Shown here: positions 14,746-24,190 of the stretch, one piece after another | How the letters are laid out: every line of letters starts with the position of its first letter | How positions within the stretch are numbered: position 1 is the first letter of the stretch | Assembly: GCF_944321625.1 (NCBI RefSeq) | Contig: NZ_CALUMA010000021.1 | Location: 1 to 64,000 of the forward strand | DNA: 64,000 bases | Reading direction: 5' to 3' | Source: an uncultured Slackia sp. | GTDB lineage: Bacteria; Actinomycetota; Coriobacteriia; Coriobacteriales; Eggerthellaceae | Made by a program: the position numbers and the translations under genes | The notes under the pieces: model-generated | What the model saw: the letters and a program-made list of their open reading frames with translations, nothing else | Database searches by the model: none | What the model was told of the DNA's origin: nothing

Positions 14746-16419
14746 ATGAACCATTCTTCAAGAAGCATCAGCCGCCGCGGGTTCGCGAAGGTGGCAGCAA
14801 CGGGTGCAGCGGCGCTTTCGTTGGGCGGCATGCTTTCGGCATGTTCGGGCGGCTCGCAAGGGTCGAGCGGCGCGTCGGGTTCGACGGGCGCATCGGCGGG
14901 CACGGGTCCCAACGGCGAATCCCAGGTGATTATCACCATGACGACGAGCTCTGAGCCGGCGGCCGGATTCGACCCCCTCATTTCCTGGGGCTGTGGCGAG
15001 CATGTGCACGAGCCGCTCATTCAGTCCACGCTCATCACCACCGACACGAACCTCGCATTCGTGAACGATCTGGCCACGTCCTACAAAGGCTCCGAGGACG
15101 GCATGGAGGGGACCTTCACCATTCGCGACGACGTGAAATTCACCGATGGCGAGCCCCTGACCGCCGAGGACGTGGCTTTCACCATCAACGGCATCAAGGA
15201 TTCCGCTGCTTCCCAGGCTGACCTCACCATGGTGAACGAGGCCGTGGCGGTAGACGACACCACGGTGGTCATCAAGATGGCCAAGCCTTTCAATGCCCTG
15301 CTGTATACGCTCGCCGTGGTGGGCATCGTGCCTGCTCATGCCTATGACGAGAATTACGGCGCCAACCCCATCGGTTCGGGCCGTTACATGCTCGAGCAGT
15401 GGGACCGCGGCCAGCAGGTGATTCTGCGCGCCAATCCCGATTATTACGGCGAGGCACCTCTCATGGAGCGCGTGGTGGTGCTGTTCGTCGAAGAGGATGC
15501 ATCGCTTGCTGCGGCGCAGGCGGGCACGGCGGACGTTTCCTATACCTCTGCGACGCTCGCGAACGGTGTGCCCCAAGGCTATTCCCTGATGGATTGCGCT
15601 TCGGTCGACTCGCGCGGTATCTCGCTTCCGGTGGTCGAGCCGGGTGGCACGGTGGAGCACCAGGGTGCCGAATATCCTACGGGCAACGCCGTCACCTGCG
15701 ATCTGGCGCTGCGCCGCGCCATCAATTACGCGGTTGATCGCCAGGCGGTAGCCGACCATGTGCTCAACGGCTATGGGCGCGTCGCCTACAGCGTAAGCGA
15801 CGGAATGCCGTGGTCGAGCGACGATATGAAGTGCGAACGAGACGTGGCGGCGGCGCAGGCGTTGCTCTCGGATGCGGGCTGGGCCATGGGCGATGACGGC
15901 GTACTGGTCAAGGGCGACGTGCGTGCGGAATTCGACCTGTATTACGCTGCCGGCGATTCGGTGCGCCAGGCTATCGCCAACGAGTTTGCCAGCCAGATGG
16001 CTGAGTTGGGCATCAAGGCAAACGTGATCGGCGACAGCTGGGACGTGCTTTACCAGCATCAGTTCAGCGACCCCATTGTGTGGGGATGGGGCAGTAATTC
16101 TCCCATCGAGGTGTACAACCTCAACTATTCCGAGGGTTCGGGCAATTACGCCTGCTTGGACAACGCATCGGTGGATTACTATTTTGACGAGGCGCTCGCG
16201 CAGCCGCGCGTAGAGGACTCGTACGATTACTGGAAGAAGGCCCAGTGGGATGGAGAGGCGGGGTTTGCGCCGCAGGGCGATGCCTCGTGGGTGTGGTTCG
16301 TGAACGTAGATCATCTGTATTTCGTTCGCGATGGGCTCAAGGTGGCAGAGCAGAAGCCGCATCCGCACGGACATGGCTGGAGCTTGGCAAATAACGTGGA
16401 CAAGTGGAGCTGGAGCTAA
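14746..16419 (+). CDS. ABC importer substrate-binding lipoprotein, nickel/peptide type (SBP_bac_5)
   Basis: The 557-residue protein has a twin-arginine-like start (ISRRGFAKV) and a lipobox ending at Cys33 (MLSAC), followed by a Ser/Gly linker, so it is a lipoprotein facing outside. The rest is a full-length family 5 extracellular binding protein (DppA/NikA type): ESLI-like HVHEPLIQSTL, the FTIRDDVKFTDGEPLTAEDVAFT signature, and NPIGSGRYML. It ends with HPHGHGWSLANNVDKWSW, a His-rich tail that suits nickel or a nickel chelate. The start at 14746 follows GGGAGGG. It is the first gene of a four-gene importer operon behind two GTGTTAC palindromes. Nickel is an inference; a peptide substrate is possible. 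Confidence 0.85.
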   Translation: MNHSSRSISRRGFAKVAATGAAALSLGGMLSACSGGSQGSSGASGSTGASAGTGPNGESQVIITMTTSSEPAAGFDPLISWGCGEHVHEPLIQSTLITTDTNLAFVNDLATSYKGSEDGMEGTFTIRDDVKFTDGEPLTAEDVAFTINGIKDSAASQADLTMVNEAVAVDDTTVVIKMAKPFNALLYTLAVVGIVPAHAYDENYGANPIGSGRYMLEQWDRGQQVILRANPDYYGEAPLMERVVVLFVEEDASLAAAQAGTADVSYTSATLANGVPQGYSLMDCASVDSRGISLPVVEPGGTVEHQGAEYPTGNAVTCDLALRRAINYAVDRQAVADHVLNGYGRVAYSVSDGMPWSSDDMKCERDVAAAQALLSDAGWAMGDDGVLVKGDVRAEFDLYYAAGDSVRQAIANEFASQMAELGIKANVIGDSWDVLYQHQFSDPIVWGWGSNSPIEVYNLNYSEGSGNYACLDNASVDYYFDEALAQPRVEDSYDYWKKAQWDGEAGFAPQGDASWVWFVNVDHLYFVRDGLKVAEQKPHPHGHGWSLANNVDKWSWS

Positions 16420-16422
16420 TTC

Positions 16423-17469
16423 GTGCCCAAGTTCGTTCTCAGACAGATCGTTCGGTTCGTGCTGCTGATGCTGGCGGTCAGCTTGGTGGTGTTCGCCCTG
16501 GTGAGCGCGTCGCCTGTCGATCCCGTGCAGGCGAACGTGGGGCAGGCCGCCGTCATCGGCATGTCCGACGAGAAGCAGGCGCAGCTTGCCGCCTATTGGG
16601 GGGCGGATGCGCCGTTTTGGGAACGCTACTTGAATTGGCTGAGTGCGTTCGTTCAGGGTGACATGGGTGAATCGCTGCGCTTCAATGCGCGGGTGGCCGA
16701 TGTCATAGCCACCCGCGCTCTCAACTCACTTGCGCTCATGGCAATCGCGTGGGTTGCGAGCGGCGTGCTGGGACTTGCCCTGGGCATCGTGGCGGGCGCG
16801 TTTCGTGGCCGCTGGCCCGACAAACTGGTAAAAGGATATTGCTACCTACTCGCTTCGACGCCCACGTTTTGGCTGGGCTTGGTGGCGCTTATGGTGTTCT
16901 CGGTATGGCTGGGATGGTTCCCTTTGGGATTTTCGGCCCCGGTTGGCGTGGCTGCGTCCGAGGTGACGCTTGCGGATGCGGCCTACCACATCGTGCTGCC
17001 CGCCCTTGTGCTCTCGCTTTCAGGTGTGGCGAACATCGCACTCCATACGCGCGAGAAACTGGTAGACGTTTTAGAGTCCGACTATGTTCGGTTCGCCCGC
17101 GCGCGCGGCGAAAAGCTTGGCGTTATCGTGCGACGTCATGGGCTGCGCAACCTGCTGCTGCCGGCGATAACGCTCCAATTCGCATCCTTGTCTGAGATTT
17201 TCGGCGGATCGGTGCTGGTGGAGCAGGTCTTCTCATATCCGGGGCTGGGGCAGGCCGCCATCACGGCGGGACTCGGCGGCGACGCGGCGCTTTTGGCGGG
17301 CATCGCGGTGGTTTCTGCTGCGTTGGTGTTCGGCGGCAACCTGATCGCCAATCTGCTCTACGGCGCGGTGGACCCGCGTATGCGCGTCGCGTTCCGCAAG
17401 GATGCTTCCGACGGGCGCGGTAGCCATGGGAATGCCTCCGATGCGAAGGAGGCCGCCCATGTTGGCTAG
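16423..17469 (+). CDS. ABC importer permease, DppB/NikB type
   Basis: The 348-residue inner-membrane permease starts with GTG three bases after the binding-protein stop. It has the typical single N-terminal helix with VSASPVDPV, then five helices in the BPD_transp_1 domain. The EAA-type loop DYVRFARARGEKLGVIVRRHGLRN contacts the ATPase, and GGSVLVEQVFSYPGLG is the family motif near the C-terminus. Its last four codons overlap the start of the next permease, indicating translational coupling. The C-terminal tail (about 25 residues, Asp/Gly/His/Ala rich) looks non-conserved. Confidence 0.88.
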   Translation: MPKFVLRQIVRFVLLMLAVSLVVFALVSASPVDPVQANVGQAAVIGMSDEKQAQLAAYWGADAPFWERYLNWLSAFVQGDMGESLRFNARVADVIATRALNSLALMAIAWVASGVLGLALGIVAGAFRGRWPDKLVKGYCYLLASTPTFWLGLVALMVFSVWLGWFPLGFSAPVGVAASEVTLADAAYHIVLPALVLSLSGVANIALHTREKLVDVLESDYVRFARARGEKLGVIVRRHGLRNLLLPAITLQFASLSEIFGGSVLVEQVFSYPGLGQAAITAGLGGDAALLAGIAVVSAALVFGGNLIANLLYGAVDPRMRVAFRKDASDGRGSHGNASDAKEAAHVG

Positions 17470-18340
17470 CTGGCAGGAGGGGTATGCCACCCAGGGCGCC
17501 GTGCTGCATCTTCCTCGGTCATCGGGCTCTAACCGCCTGGTCGCTCTTGCGGCTTGTATCGGGGCGGCGCTGGCGCTGGTCGCCGTCGTGATCGCGGGCA
17601 TCGCGCTGACTCCCGTCGCGTCGGCGGTGGATTTCGAGGCGAAGAACCTCGCACCCTGCTTGGCGCATCCGTTCGGCACCGATTGGATGGGGCGCGACAT
17701 GCTGGCGCGCACGCTGGCCGGCCTTTCCACAAGCGTGCTTTTGGGCGTTGCCGCCGCCGTTGTTTCGTCGGTCATTGCCGTGGTGCTGGGTGCGGCGGCC
17801 GCGTTGGGCGGTCCCAAGGTCGATGCCGTGGTCAATTGGATGATCGATCTCATGCTGGGCATTCCCCATATCGTACTGCTGGTGCTTATTTCCTATGCGC
17901 TGGGCAAGGGATTTTGGGGCGTGGCCGTGGGCATCGCCATAACGCACTGGCCAAGCCTTGCCCGCGTGGTGCGTGCCGAGATTCTGCAGTGCCGCCAGGC
18001 GCCCTATATCCAGGCGGCGCGCGCGCTGGGCAAAAGCCGCGTGAGCATCGCCGTGCGTCATATGATTCCGTTCGTATTTCCCCAGTACCTGGTAGGGCTC
18101 ATCCTCATGTTTCCGCATGCGATTTTGCATGAGGCGTCCATCACGTTTTTGGGGTTCGGCTTGCCGCCCGAGCAGCCCGCTATCGGCGTGATTCTCAGCG
18201 AGTCGATGACATATCTTTCGGCCGGCATGTGGTGGCTCGCGGTGTTTCCGGGGCTGGCGCTTATCGCGGTGGTGCTGGTGTTCGACATCGCGGGTTCGAG
18301 CCTTCGGGCGCTCATCGATCCGCATAGGTCGCAGGAATAG
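17459..18340 (+). CDS. ABC importer permease, DppC/NikC type
   Basis: The second permease, 293 residues, has an N-terminal helix at about 20-45, then HPFGTDWMGRDMLART (the DppC hallmark) and a BPD_transp_1 domain. The coupling loop is APYIQAARALGKSRVSIAVRHMIP and the end motif is EASITFLGFGLPPEQPAIG. I chose the ATG at 17459 because AAGGAGG lies six bases upstream, inside the previous gene; the open frame extends 19 codons further. The 11-base overlap with the first permease is typical of this operon type. Confidence 0.88.
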   Translation: MLASWQEGYATQGAVLHLPRSSGSNRLVALAACIGAALALVAVVIAGIALTPVASAVDFEAKNLAPCLAHPFGTDWMGRDMLARTLAGLSTSVLLGVAAAVVSSVIAVVLGAAAALGGPKVDAVVNWMIDLMLGIPHIVLLVLISYALGKGFWGVAVGIAITHWPSLARVVRAEILQCRQAPYIQAARALGKSRVSIAVRHMIPFVFPQYLVGLILMFPHAILHEASITFLGFGLPPEQPAIGVILSESMTYLSAGMWWLAVFPGLALIAVVLVFDIAGSSLRALIDPHRSQE

Positions 18341-18350
18341 AGGAGGGGAT

Positions 18351-20048
18351 ATGCAGGAGAAGCATGACGATATTTCCTCCCGTCCGGCCATGGGGGAGCT
18401 GACGGTGCAAGGGGCGAAGCCGGCCGAGCACGATTGCCGCGAGGCCGCGCTCAATCACGAGCGCTTGATCCACGCTTCGGCGGAATTCCACCATCATCAC
18501 AGCCATGCGTCCGCTTCGCATCATGCTGGCGGGCACCATTTGCTGCAGGTGGAAAACCTGAGCATGGGTTTTTCGATGTACGACCCCGACGAGCCGCGTT
18601 TCTTCCGCGCCAAAAAACGTCTTGTGCCTGCCATTAAAGACCTGAGCGTGTCGGTGCATGCGGGCGAGGTGATGGCGGTTGTGGGTGCCTCCGGGTCGGG
18701 CAAGACGCTTCTTGCCGATGCGATATTCGCCCTGTTCGAGCCCAATGCCGAGGCGCGAGGCACCGTGTGGTTCGATGGAGAACACTGCGGTGCGGATAGT
18801 TTGGCGCGCCTGCGTGGGCGCGGCATCTCGCTTGTGCCGCAGAGCGTGTCGCATCTCGACCCGCTCATGAAGGTGGGCAAGCAGGTGCGGGGCGTGGCGC
18901 GTGACGCCGCCGATGCGAAAAGGCGCGAGCGGAAACAGCGCGAGCTGTTCGAGCGCTACGGCCTTGCGCCCGAAGTGGAAGAGATGTATCCCTTCGAGCT
19001 TTCAGGCGGCATGGCGCGGCGTGTGCTTCTGTGCAGCGCCCTCATCGATGAGCCGCGCCTGATAGTGGCGGATGAGCCGACGCCTGGCCTTGACCTCGAC
19101 CTGGCGGTAAAAGCGTTGGATGACCTGCGGGCGTTCGCCAATGAGGGCGGCGGCGTGCTGCTTATCACGCACGATATCGAGCTCGCCTTGCGCGTGTCCG
19201 ACCGCATCGCCGTGTTCAAGGACGGCACGGTGGTGGAGGAGACGTCGGTGGCTGCGTTCGAGTCGCCCGAGACGCTGCGACACCCGTTTTCGCGGGAGCT
19301 TTGGCATGCGGTGTTTGGAAGCGAAGCGAATTCGGGCTCGGCAAAGCCGGAGAGGCGTTTCGATGTGCGGGGGCGTACGGGCGAGAAGGACCGCGTAAAC
19401 GACAAAGATGCTCTGCGCCCTGACCGCCAAGGGTCGAGAAACGAACCGGATCAATGCCTGGAAGCGTGTGACATCTCGTTCGCCTATCCGGGCGGACGGC
19501 AGTTGTTCAACGGTCTTGAGCTTCGCGTCGAGCCGGGGGAACGTGTGGCGCTCACCGCGCCGAGCGGATTCGGCAAAACCACACTGTGTCGCATCCTTGC
19601 TGGGTATCTTGTGCCCGCTGGGGGCAGCGTAACGGTTGACGGCGAGCCGCTTCCCAACCGAGGGGCGCTTCCTGTCCAGCTTATCGGTCAGCATCCGGAA
19701 ACCATGGTCGACCCGCGCATGCGCATGCGAGCGATTATGGAGGAGGCGGGCTTTGTGAGCGATGAAATCGTGCAGGGGCTGGGCATCCGCGAGGCGTGGA
19801 TGCGCCGCCATCCGCATGAGCTTTCCGGCGGTGAGCTGCAGCGTTTCTGCATCGCCCGCGCGCTGGCCGCCAATCCGCGATACCTGATTTGCGACGAGAC
19901 CACGGCGATGTTCGACGCGGTGGCGCAGGCGGAAATATGGCGTTATCTCGTGGACTATACGCAGCGGCATGGCATAGGACTTGTGCTGGTGAGCCATTCG
20001 CCGTCGCTCGTGGAACGCGTGGCGACGCGTGTGGTGAAACTGGATTAG
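18351..20048 (+). CDS. Fused double ATPase of the importer with His-rich N-terminus (NikD-NikE type)
   Basis: The 565-residue protein joins the two ATPases that are usually separate. ABC domain 1 has Walker A GASGSGKT (112-119), signature LSGGMARR, Walker B IVADEPTPGLD and the switch His (LLITHD). Domain 2 has Walker A APSGFGKTT (about 403-411), signature LSGGELQRF, ICDETTAMFD and VLVSHSP. In domain 2 the Asp of Walker B is followed by Glu-Thr, still with Glu in place. Residues 41-63 hold ten histidines (HHHHSH, HH, GHH) ahead of domain 1, as in metal storage or metal-sensing tails, which supports a metal substrate. It starts ten bases after the permease stop, with GAGGGG as the ribosome binding site. 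Confidence 0.88.
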   Translation: MQEKHDDISSRPAMGELTVQGAKPAEHDCREAALNHERLIHASAEFHHHHSHASASHHAGGHHLLQVENLSMGFSMYDPDEPRFFRAKKRLVPAIKDLSVSVHAGEVMAVVGASGSGKTLLADAIFALFEPNAEARGTVWFDGEHCGADSLARLRGRGISLVPQSVSHLDPLMKVGKQVRGVARDAADAKRRERKQRELFERYGLAPEVEEMYPFELSGGMARRVLLCSALIDEPRLIVADEPTPGLDLDLAVKALDDLRAFANEGGGVLLITHDIELALRVSDRIAVFKDGTVVEETSVAAFESPETLRHPFSRELWHAVFGSEANSGSAKPERRFDVRGRTGEKDRVNDKDALRPDRQGSRNEPDQCLEACDISFAYPGGRQLFNGLELRVEPGERVALTAPSGFGKTTLCRILAGYLVPAGGSVTVDGEPLPNRGALPVQLIGQHPETMVDPRMRMRAIMEEAGFVSDEIVQGLGIREAWMRRHPHELSGGELQRFCIARALAANPRYLICDETTAMFDAVAQAEIWRYLVDYTQRHGIGLVLVSHSPSLVERVATRVVKLD

Positions 20049-20070
20049 GCGAGCGATGCGCTGGCATGCT

Positions 20071-20079
20071 TGATATACT
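20071..20079 (+). promoter_or_regulatory. Extended -10 promoter (TGATATACT) for trmB
   Basis: TG-A-TATACT is an extended -10 element 81 bases upstream of the trmB GTG; no good -35 is visible, as is common with extended -10 promoters. Confidence 0.45.
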
Positions 20080-20159
20080 TGCAGACTTTGGACGTTCCTT
20101 GCGGTTGCTCGCCGCCCTGTCGCGTCCGATTGTCGTTTTGCTTGCTAGGAGGAATAACC

Positions 20160-21167
20160 GTGCGCACGCCGCGTTCCCGTTTGCCCAAGGACTTTTCGCT
20201 GGAGGAGCATCTTGCCGGATGCGCGCAGGCGGTGGAGTTTTATCCGGAAGCCAGCAGGGGCCACTGGCATGCGTGGTCGCCTGCGGAATCCGTATCGGGC
20301 GCGGAAGGCGTCGCTGCATGGGCGGACGCCAGGCGTGGCGCTCCGGGTAGGCGGATGCGTGCTTCTTCGGCACAGGACGATGCCGTCGGGTCGTTCGGCC
20401 CTTTGGTGGGCGATACGCCATCTGCCGCCGCTGAGCACGTAAGGGCGTTTTCTTCCGAATCGCGACACGAGCGCGTCGTTCTCGATCTGGGTTGTGGCAA
20501 GGGCGAATACACGGTGGCGGTGGCCAAGCTGCACCCGGCCACGTTGTTCGTCGGTCTTGACGTGGAAGAAATCTGCGTGATGCGCGCCGCCGAGCTTGCG
20601 GTTGAGGAAGGCGTGTCCAACGTGGTGTTCGTATACGCCGACGACCCCGATTTGCGTGAGCTATTCGCGCCCGGCGAGTTGGACGGCATTCTCATGAACT
20701 TTCCCACGCCGTTTCACAAGAAGAAAAAGGCACATCTGCGACTGACGTACCTTGATCGCTTAATGGCATATCGTGAGATTTTGGCGCCCGAAGCGTCGAT
20801 CAGGCTTCGCACTGACAGCATGCCGTTTCGCGATTTCTCGCTTACGCAGCTTGAACTTGCGGGCTATGACCTGCGGTGGAACACCGATGACGTGCGCGCG
20901 ATGTTCCCCGATGAGCCGATGAGCGCCTACGAGTCCAAGCTGACCGCCCAAGGTGCCACGGTATGCGGGTTCGAGGCGGTGCCGGGGCCGGCGCCCGAGC
21001 ATGTGGAGCAGACGGCGCCCTTGAGCCTGGTGAGCTATCTGCCCGAAAGCATCGAGGATATAGATTATGTCCCCCACGGCATGCAGGGATGCGTGGCCAA
21101 CATGCGCGGCCGCCGCGCCAACCGCCGCGCAAAGGGGCTTTCCGAATGGACCCCGCCGGTGGTGTAG
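20160..21167 (+). CDS. trmB: tRNA (guanine-N7)-methyltransferase with long N-terminal extension
   Basis: The enzyme puts the m7G46 mark on tRNA using S-adenosylmethionine. The catalytic domain starts near residue 120 with VLDLGCGKGEYTVAVA, then GLDVEEICVMRAAE, and the TrmB-type NFPTPFHKKKKAHLRLT (usually NFPDPWPKxRHxKRR). The Pro-Asp-Pro-Trp motif is altered here to Pro-Thr-Pro-Phe. At 335 residues it is roughly 110 longer than common TrmB, because the N-terminus carries an unfamiliar region (Trp- and Glu-rich, HWHAWSPAESV). The GTG at 20160 follows AGGAGG. It directly follows the importer ATPase but has its own promoter. Confidence 0.85.
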   Translation: MRTPRSRLPKDFSLEEHLAGCAQAVEFYPEASRGHWHAWSPAESVSGAEGVAAWADARRGAPGRRMRASSAQDDAVGSFGPLVGDTPSAAAEHVRAFSSESRHERVVLDLGCGKGEYTVAVAKLHPATLFVGLDVEEICVMRAAELAVEEGVSNVVFVYADDPDLRELFAPGELDGILMNFPTPFHKKKKAHLRLTYLDRLMAYREILAPEASIRLRTDSMPFRDFSLTQLELAGYDLRWNTDDVRAMFPDEPMSAYESKLTAQGATVCGFEAVPGPAPEHVEQTAPLSLVSYLPESIEDIDYVPHGMQGCVANMRGRRANRRAKGLSEWTPPVV

Positions 21168-21406
21168 ATTTTGCCGCTGACGCCGGCTTGCGACTGCGCT
21201 ATACGTCCCGCGACTGGCAATCACCGCTTCGGGCGATGGCGAGGCATGCACGGGTGGGTGCGTTTCTGCGCTGCTTGCGTGGTGTCGCGGCGCTGTTTGC
21301 GTCGGTCGTTCACGAGGCTGCTATACTTTTGCGCACATGAACGCATCGAGAAAGAAGGTTCTTGGTGGAAGCGAATACGATGAATGAGGCGACGGAGGTC
21401 CAGGCC

Positions 21407-22822
21407 ATGGACGCGAAAGCCCTGATTCTTGCTGCGGGTGCCGGCACCCGCATGAAGTCCGAAAAGCCCAAAGTTGCCCACGAGGTTCTGGGCAAGCCGC
21501 TGGTGCGCTGGGTAGTGGATGCTGCGCACGATGCCGGCATGTCCGAGGTCATCAGCGTGCTCGGCCACATGGCCGACAAGGTGTCTCCGCTGGTGGAGGG
21601 CGATACCACCATCGTCATGCAGACCCAGCAGCTGGGCACGGGCGACGCTGTGAACGCCGCCCGTGAGGCCATGACCGGCGAGGACGGCACGATTGCCCCC
21701 GGCACGCTCGTGGTGCTTTCCGGCGACTGCCCGCTCATCACTCCCGAAACCATCCGCGCGCTGGTGGCTAAGCGCGAGCAGACGAACGCCGCCGTGGTGG
21801 TGCTCACTATGCATATGGACGATCCGTTCGGCTACGGCCGCATCGTGCGCGAAGGCGAAGGCGACGCGGTGGCGCGCATCGTGGAGCAGAAGGACGCCTC
21901 GCCCGAAGAGGCCACCATCACCGAGTGCAACGCAGGCTTCTATGCCTTCGACGCGCCGGCGCTGTTCGACGCGCTGACCCGCGTGTCCAACGACAACGCG
22001 CAGGGCGAGTACTACCTCACCGACGTGCTGGAAATTTGCCGCAACGACGGCCGCGAGGTGCTGGCGCTTATGACCGACGACGCCGAGGAGGCCATGGGCG
22101 TGAATTCGCGCATCCAGCTGGCCCAGGCGACGCGTGCCATGCAGCGCCGCATCAATGAGCGCCACATGGCGGCGGGCGTCACCATGTGGGATCCGACCAC
22201 GGTGTGGATCGGTCCTGACGTCGTGCTGGAAAACGACGTCGAGCTTCTGCCTAACGTGATGCTTCTGGGCAAGACCTCGGTGGGACGTGACAGCGTGATC
22301 GGCCCCAACACGCGCCTGACCGACACGGTGGTAGGCCGCGGCTGCCGCGTGGACGAGACGGTGGCCGAGGGCGCCCAGATCGACGACGAGGCCACCAGCG
22401 GTCCGCGCGCGTATCTGCGCACGGGCGCGCATCTGTGCGAGGGCGCGAAGGCCGGCACGCACGTGGAAATCAAGAAATCCACCATCGGCGCAGGCAGCAA
22501 GGTGCCGCATCTTTCCTACATCGGCGACACCCAGATGGGCGCGGGCGTGAATATCGGCGCCGGCTCGATCACCTGCAACTACGACGGCGTGAACAAGAAC
22601 AAGACCGTCATCGGCGACAACGTGTTCGTGGGCAGCGACACCATGATGGTAGCTCCGGTGACCATCGGCGAAGGTGCCATCATCGGCGCGGCGTCCTGCA
22701 TCACGCACGATGTGGCGCCCGACGCTCTGGCGCTCGAACGCAGCGAGCAGAAGGAGATTCCCGGCTGGGCTGCCAAGCATATGGCCAAGCTCAAGGCTGC
22801 CAAAGAGCAGAAAGCACAGTAG
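21407..22822 (+). CDS. glmU: Bifunctional UDP-GlcNAc pyrophosphorylase / GlcN-1-P acetyltransferase
   Basis: GlmU acetylates glucosamine-1-phosphate and transfers UMP to it, giving UDP-GlcNAc for the cell wall. The N-terminal uridyltransferase has LILAAGAGTRMKSEKPK at the start, QQLGTGDAV, and LSGDCPLI. The C-terminal half is a left-handed beta-helix of hexapeptide repeats with the acetyltransferase loop NYDGVNKNKTVIGDNVFVGSD. The ATG at 21407 is preceded by GGAGG at eight bases and gives the normal start. In-frame starts at 21362 (TTG), 21365 (GTG) and 21380 (ATG) are also possible and would add up to 15 residues. Length 471 fits the family. It is followed by a strong terminator. Confidence 0.96.
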   Translation: MDAKALILAAGAGTRMKSEKPKVAHEVLGKPLVRWVVDAAHDAGMSEVISVLGHMADKVSPLVEGDTTIVMQTQQLGTGDAVNAAREAMTGEDGTIAPGTLVVLSGDCPLITPETIRALVAKREQTNAAVVVLTMHMDDPFGYGRIVREGEGDAVARIVEQKDASPEEATITECNAGFYAFDAPALFDALTRVSNDNAQGEYYLTDVLEICRNDGREVLALMTDDAEEAMGVNSRIQLAQATRAMQRRINERHMAAGVTMWDPTTVWIGPDVVLENDVELLPNVMLLGKTSVGRDSVIGPNTRLTDTVVGRGCRVDETVAEGAQIDDEATSGPRAYLRTGAHLCEGAKAGTHVEIKKSTIGAGSKVPHLSYIGDTQMGAGVNIGAGSITCNYDGVNKNKTVIGDNVFVGSDTMMVAPVTIGEGAIIGAASCITHDVAPDALALERSEQKEIPGWAAKHMAKLKAAKEQKAQ

Positions 22823-22871
22823 TCGCGCACCAGGAATCTCGCCGTGCGCTCAAGCGATCAAGATTGCATGC

Positions 22872-22909
22872 AAACGCCCGCAGCCGTTTCTTTGGCCGCG
22901 GGCGTTTTT
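22872..22909 (+). terminator. Terminator of glmU
   Basis: AAACGCCCGC (22872-22881) pairs with GCGGGCGTTT (22898-22907), then TTC. The loop may pair further through GCC/GGC. Confidence 0.8.
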
Positions 22910-23049
22910 CGTCCTTCTGCCTTTTCTTGCGACAGCTGCTATTTCGCTGCGGTTTTTAACGGAAATTGCGCGATAATAATAAAGTTGTGTATGCAGACGG
23001 ATGGCGCAGCAGTGCGACGATGTGCCAAGCGACAGGGCAGGAGTAGAAC

Positions 23050-24006
23050 ATGACCCAGATGGAGAAGAATCTGATGCTGTTCAGCGGTTCGGTGAACCCC
23101 GAGCTTGCCGAGCAGATTGCCAAGGAACTTGGCATGTCTTTGGGCAACGTCAAGCTCGAGACGTTCGCCAACGGCGAAATCTACGCTCGCTATCAGGAAA
23201 GCGTGCGCGGCGCCGACGTGTTCCTGATTCAGTCCGTCGCGGGCCCGCACATCAACGATGCGCTGATGGAACTGCTCATCATGGCCGATGCCGCCAAACG
23301 CGCCTCCGCCCGCAGCATTTCCGCCGTGGTCACCCATTACGGCTATGCCCGCCAGGAGCGCAAGGCAGCTCCGCGCGAGCCCATCACGGCTAAGCTGGTC
23401 GCCGATCTGATTACCGCTTCCGGCGTTGACAACATCGTGACCATCGACCTGCACCAGGACGCCATCCAGGGCTTCTTCGACATGCCGGTCAACCACATGA
23501 CCGCCATGCCCATCTTCGTGGATTACTTCAAGAACAAGGGCTTGAACTTCGAAGAGGTGTGCGTAGTTTCCCCCGACGTGGGACGCGCCAAGGCTGCCAA
23601 GAAGTTCCAGATGCTGCTTGATTGCGACATTGCCATCATGCACAAGGATCGTCCGAAGCATAACCAGGCCGAGATTACCGCGCTAATTGGCGACGTGACC
23701 GACAAGATCTGCATCCTCAACGATGACATGATCGATACGGGCGGATCGCTGGTTGCCGCCGCCGCTACGCTCAAGGCTCGCGGCGCCAAGCAGGTGTACG
23801 CATGCGCCACGCATGGCCTGTTCAGCGGCCCTGCGTATGAGCGCATCGAGAATTCCTGCATCGAGGAGGTCGTGGTGACCAACGCGGTGCCCGTGCCGCT
23901 GGAGCGCCAGACTGGCAAGATCAAGGTGCTGTCTGTGGCGCCGCTGTTCGCCAAGACCATCAAGAACGTTTACGAGAACGGCTCCGTCGCTTCTCTGTTC
24001 GCGTAA
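23050..24006 (+). CDS. prs: Ribose-phosphate pyrophosphokinase
   Basis: Prs makes PRPP from ribose-5-phosphate and ATP for nucleotide, His and Trp synthesis. The protein has 318 residues, the normal length. Signatures are FANGEIYARYQESVRGADVF near the N-terminus, the flexible ATP loop YGYARQERKA, the metal site TIDLHQDAIQGFF and the PRPP loop ILNDDMIDTGGSL. The start is preceded by AGGAG. In many Actinobacteria glmU and prs are neighbours, as here. A terminator follows at 24033. Confidence 0.97.
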   Translation: MTQMEKNLMLFSGSVNPELAEQIAKELGMSLGNVKLETFANGEIYARYQESVRGADVFLIQSVAGPHINDALMELLIMADAAKRASARSISAVVTHYGYARQERKAAPREPITAKLVADLITASGVDNIVTIDLHQDAIQGFFDMPVNHMTAMPIFVDYFKNKGLNFEEVCVVSPDVGRAKAAKKFQMLLDCDIAIMHKDRPKHNQAEITALIGDVTDKICILNDDMIDTGGSLVAAAATLKARGAKQVYACATHGLFSGPAYERIENSCIEEVVVTNAVPVPLERQTGKIKVLSVAPLFAKTIKNVYENGSVASLFA

Positions 24007-24032
24007 GAGCATCCGAACATATCTGATATGTG

Positions 24033-24063
24033 TGGGCGTCGTTAGCAGCGGCGCCCATTTTTT
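24033..24063 (+). terminator. Terminator of prs
   Basis: TGGGCGTCG (24033-24041) and CGGCGCCCA (24049-24057), one G-U pair, then six T. Confidence 0.85.
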
Positions 24064-24190
24064 GCCAGCCTCTCAATCGCAGAGGCGGATTTTGCTAGAA
24101 GCGTGGCGGGTTCGTGGATTCGGTGGGCATGAGACGTCGCGGCGTTGCGATTAGTGCGAAAGTAAATGCGTTTCTGGAAAGGCAGGACGC

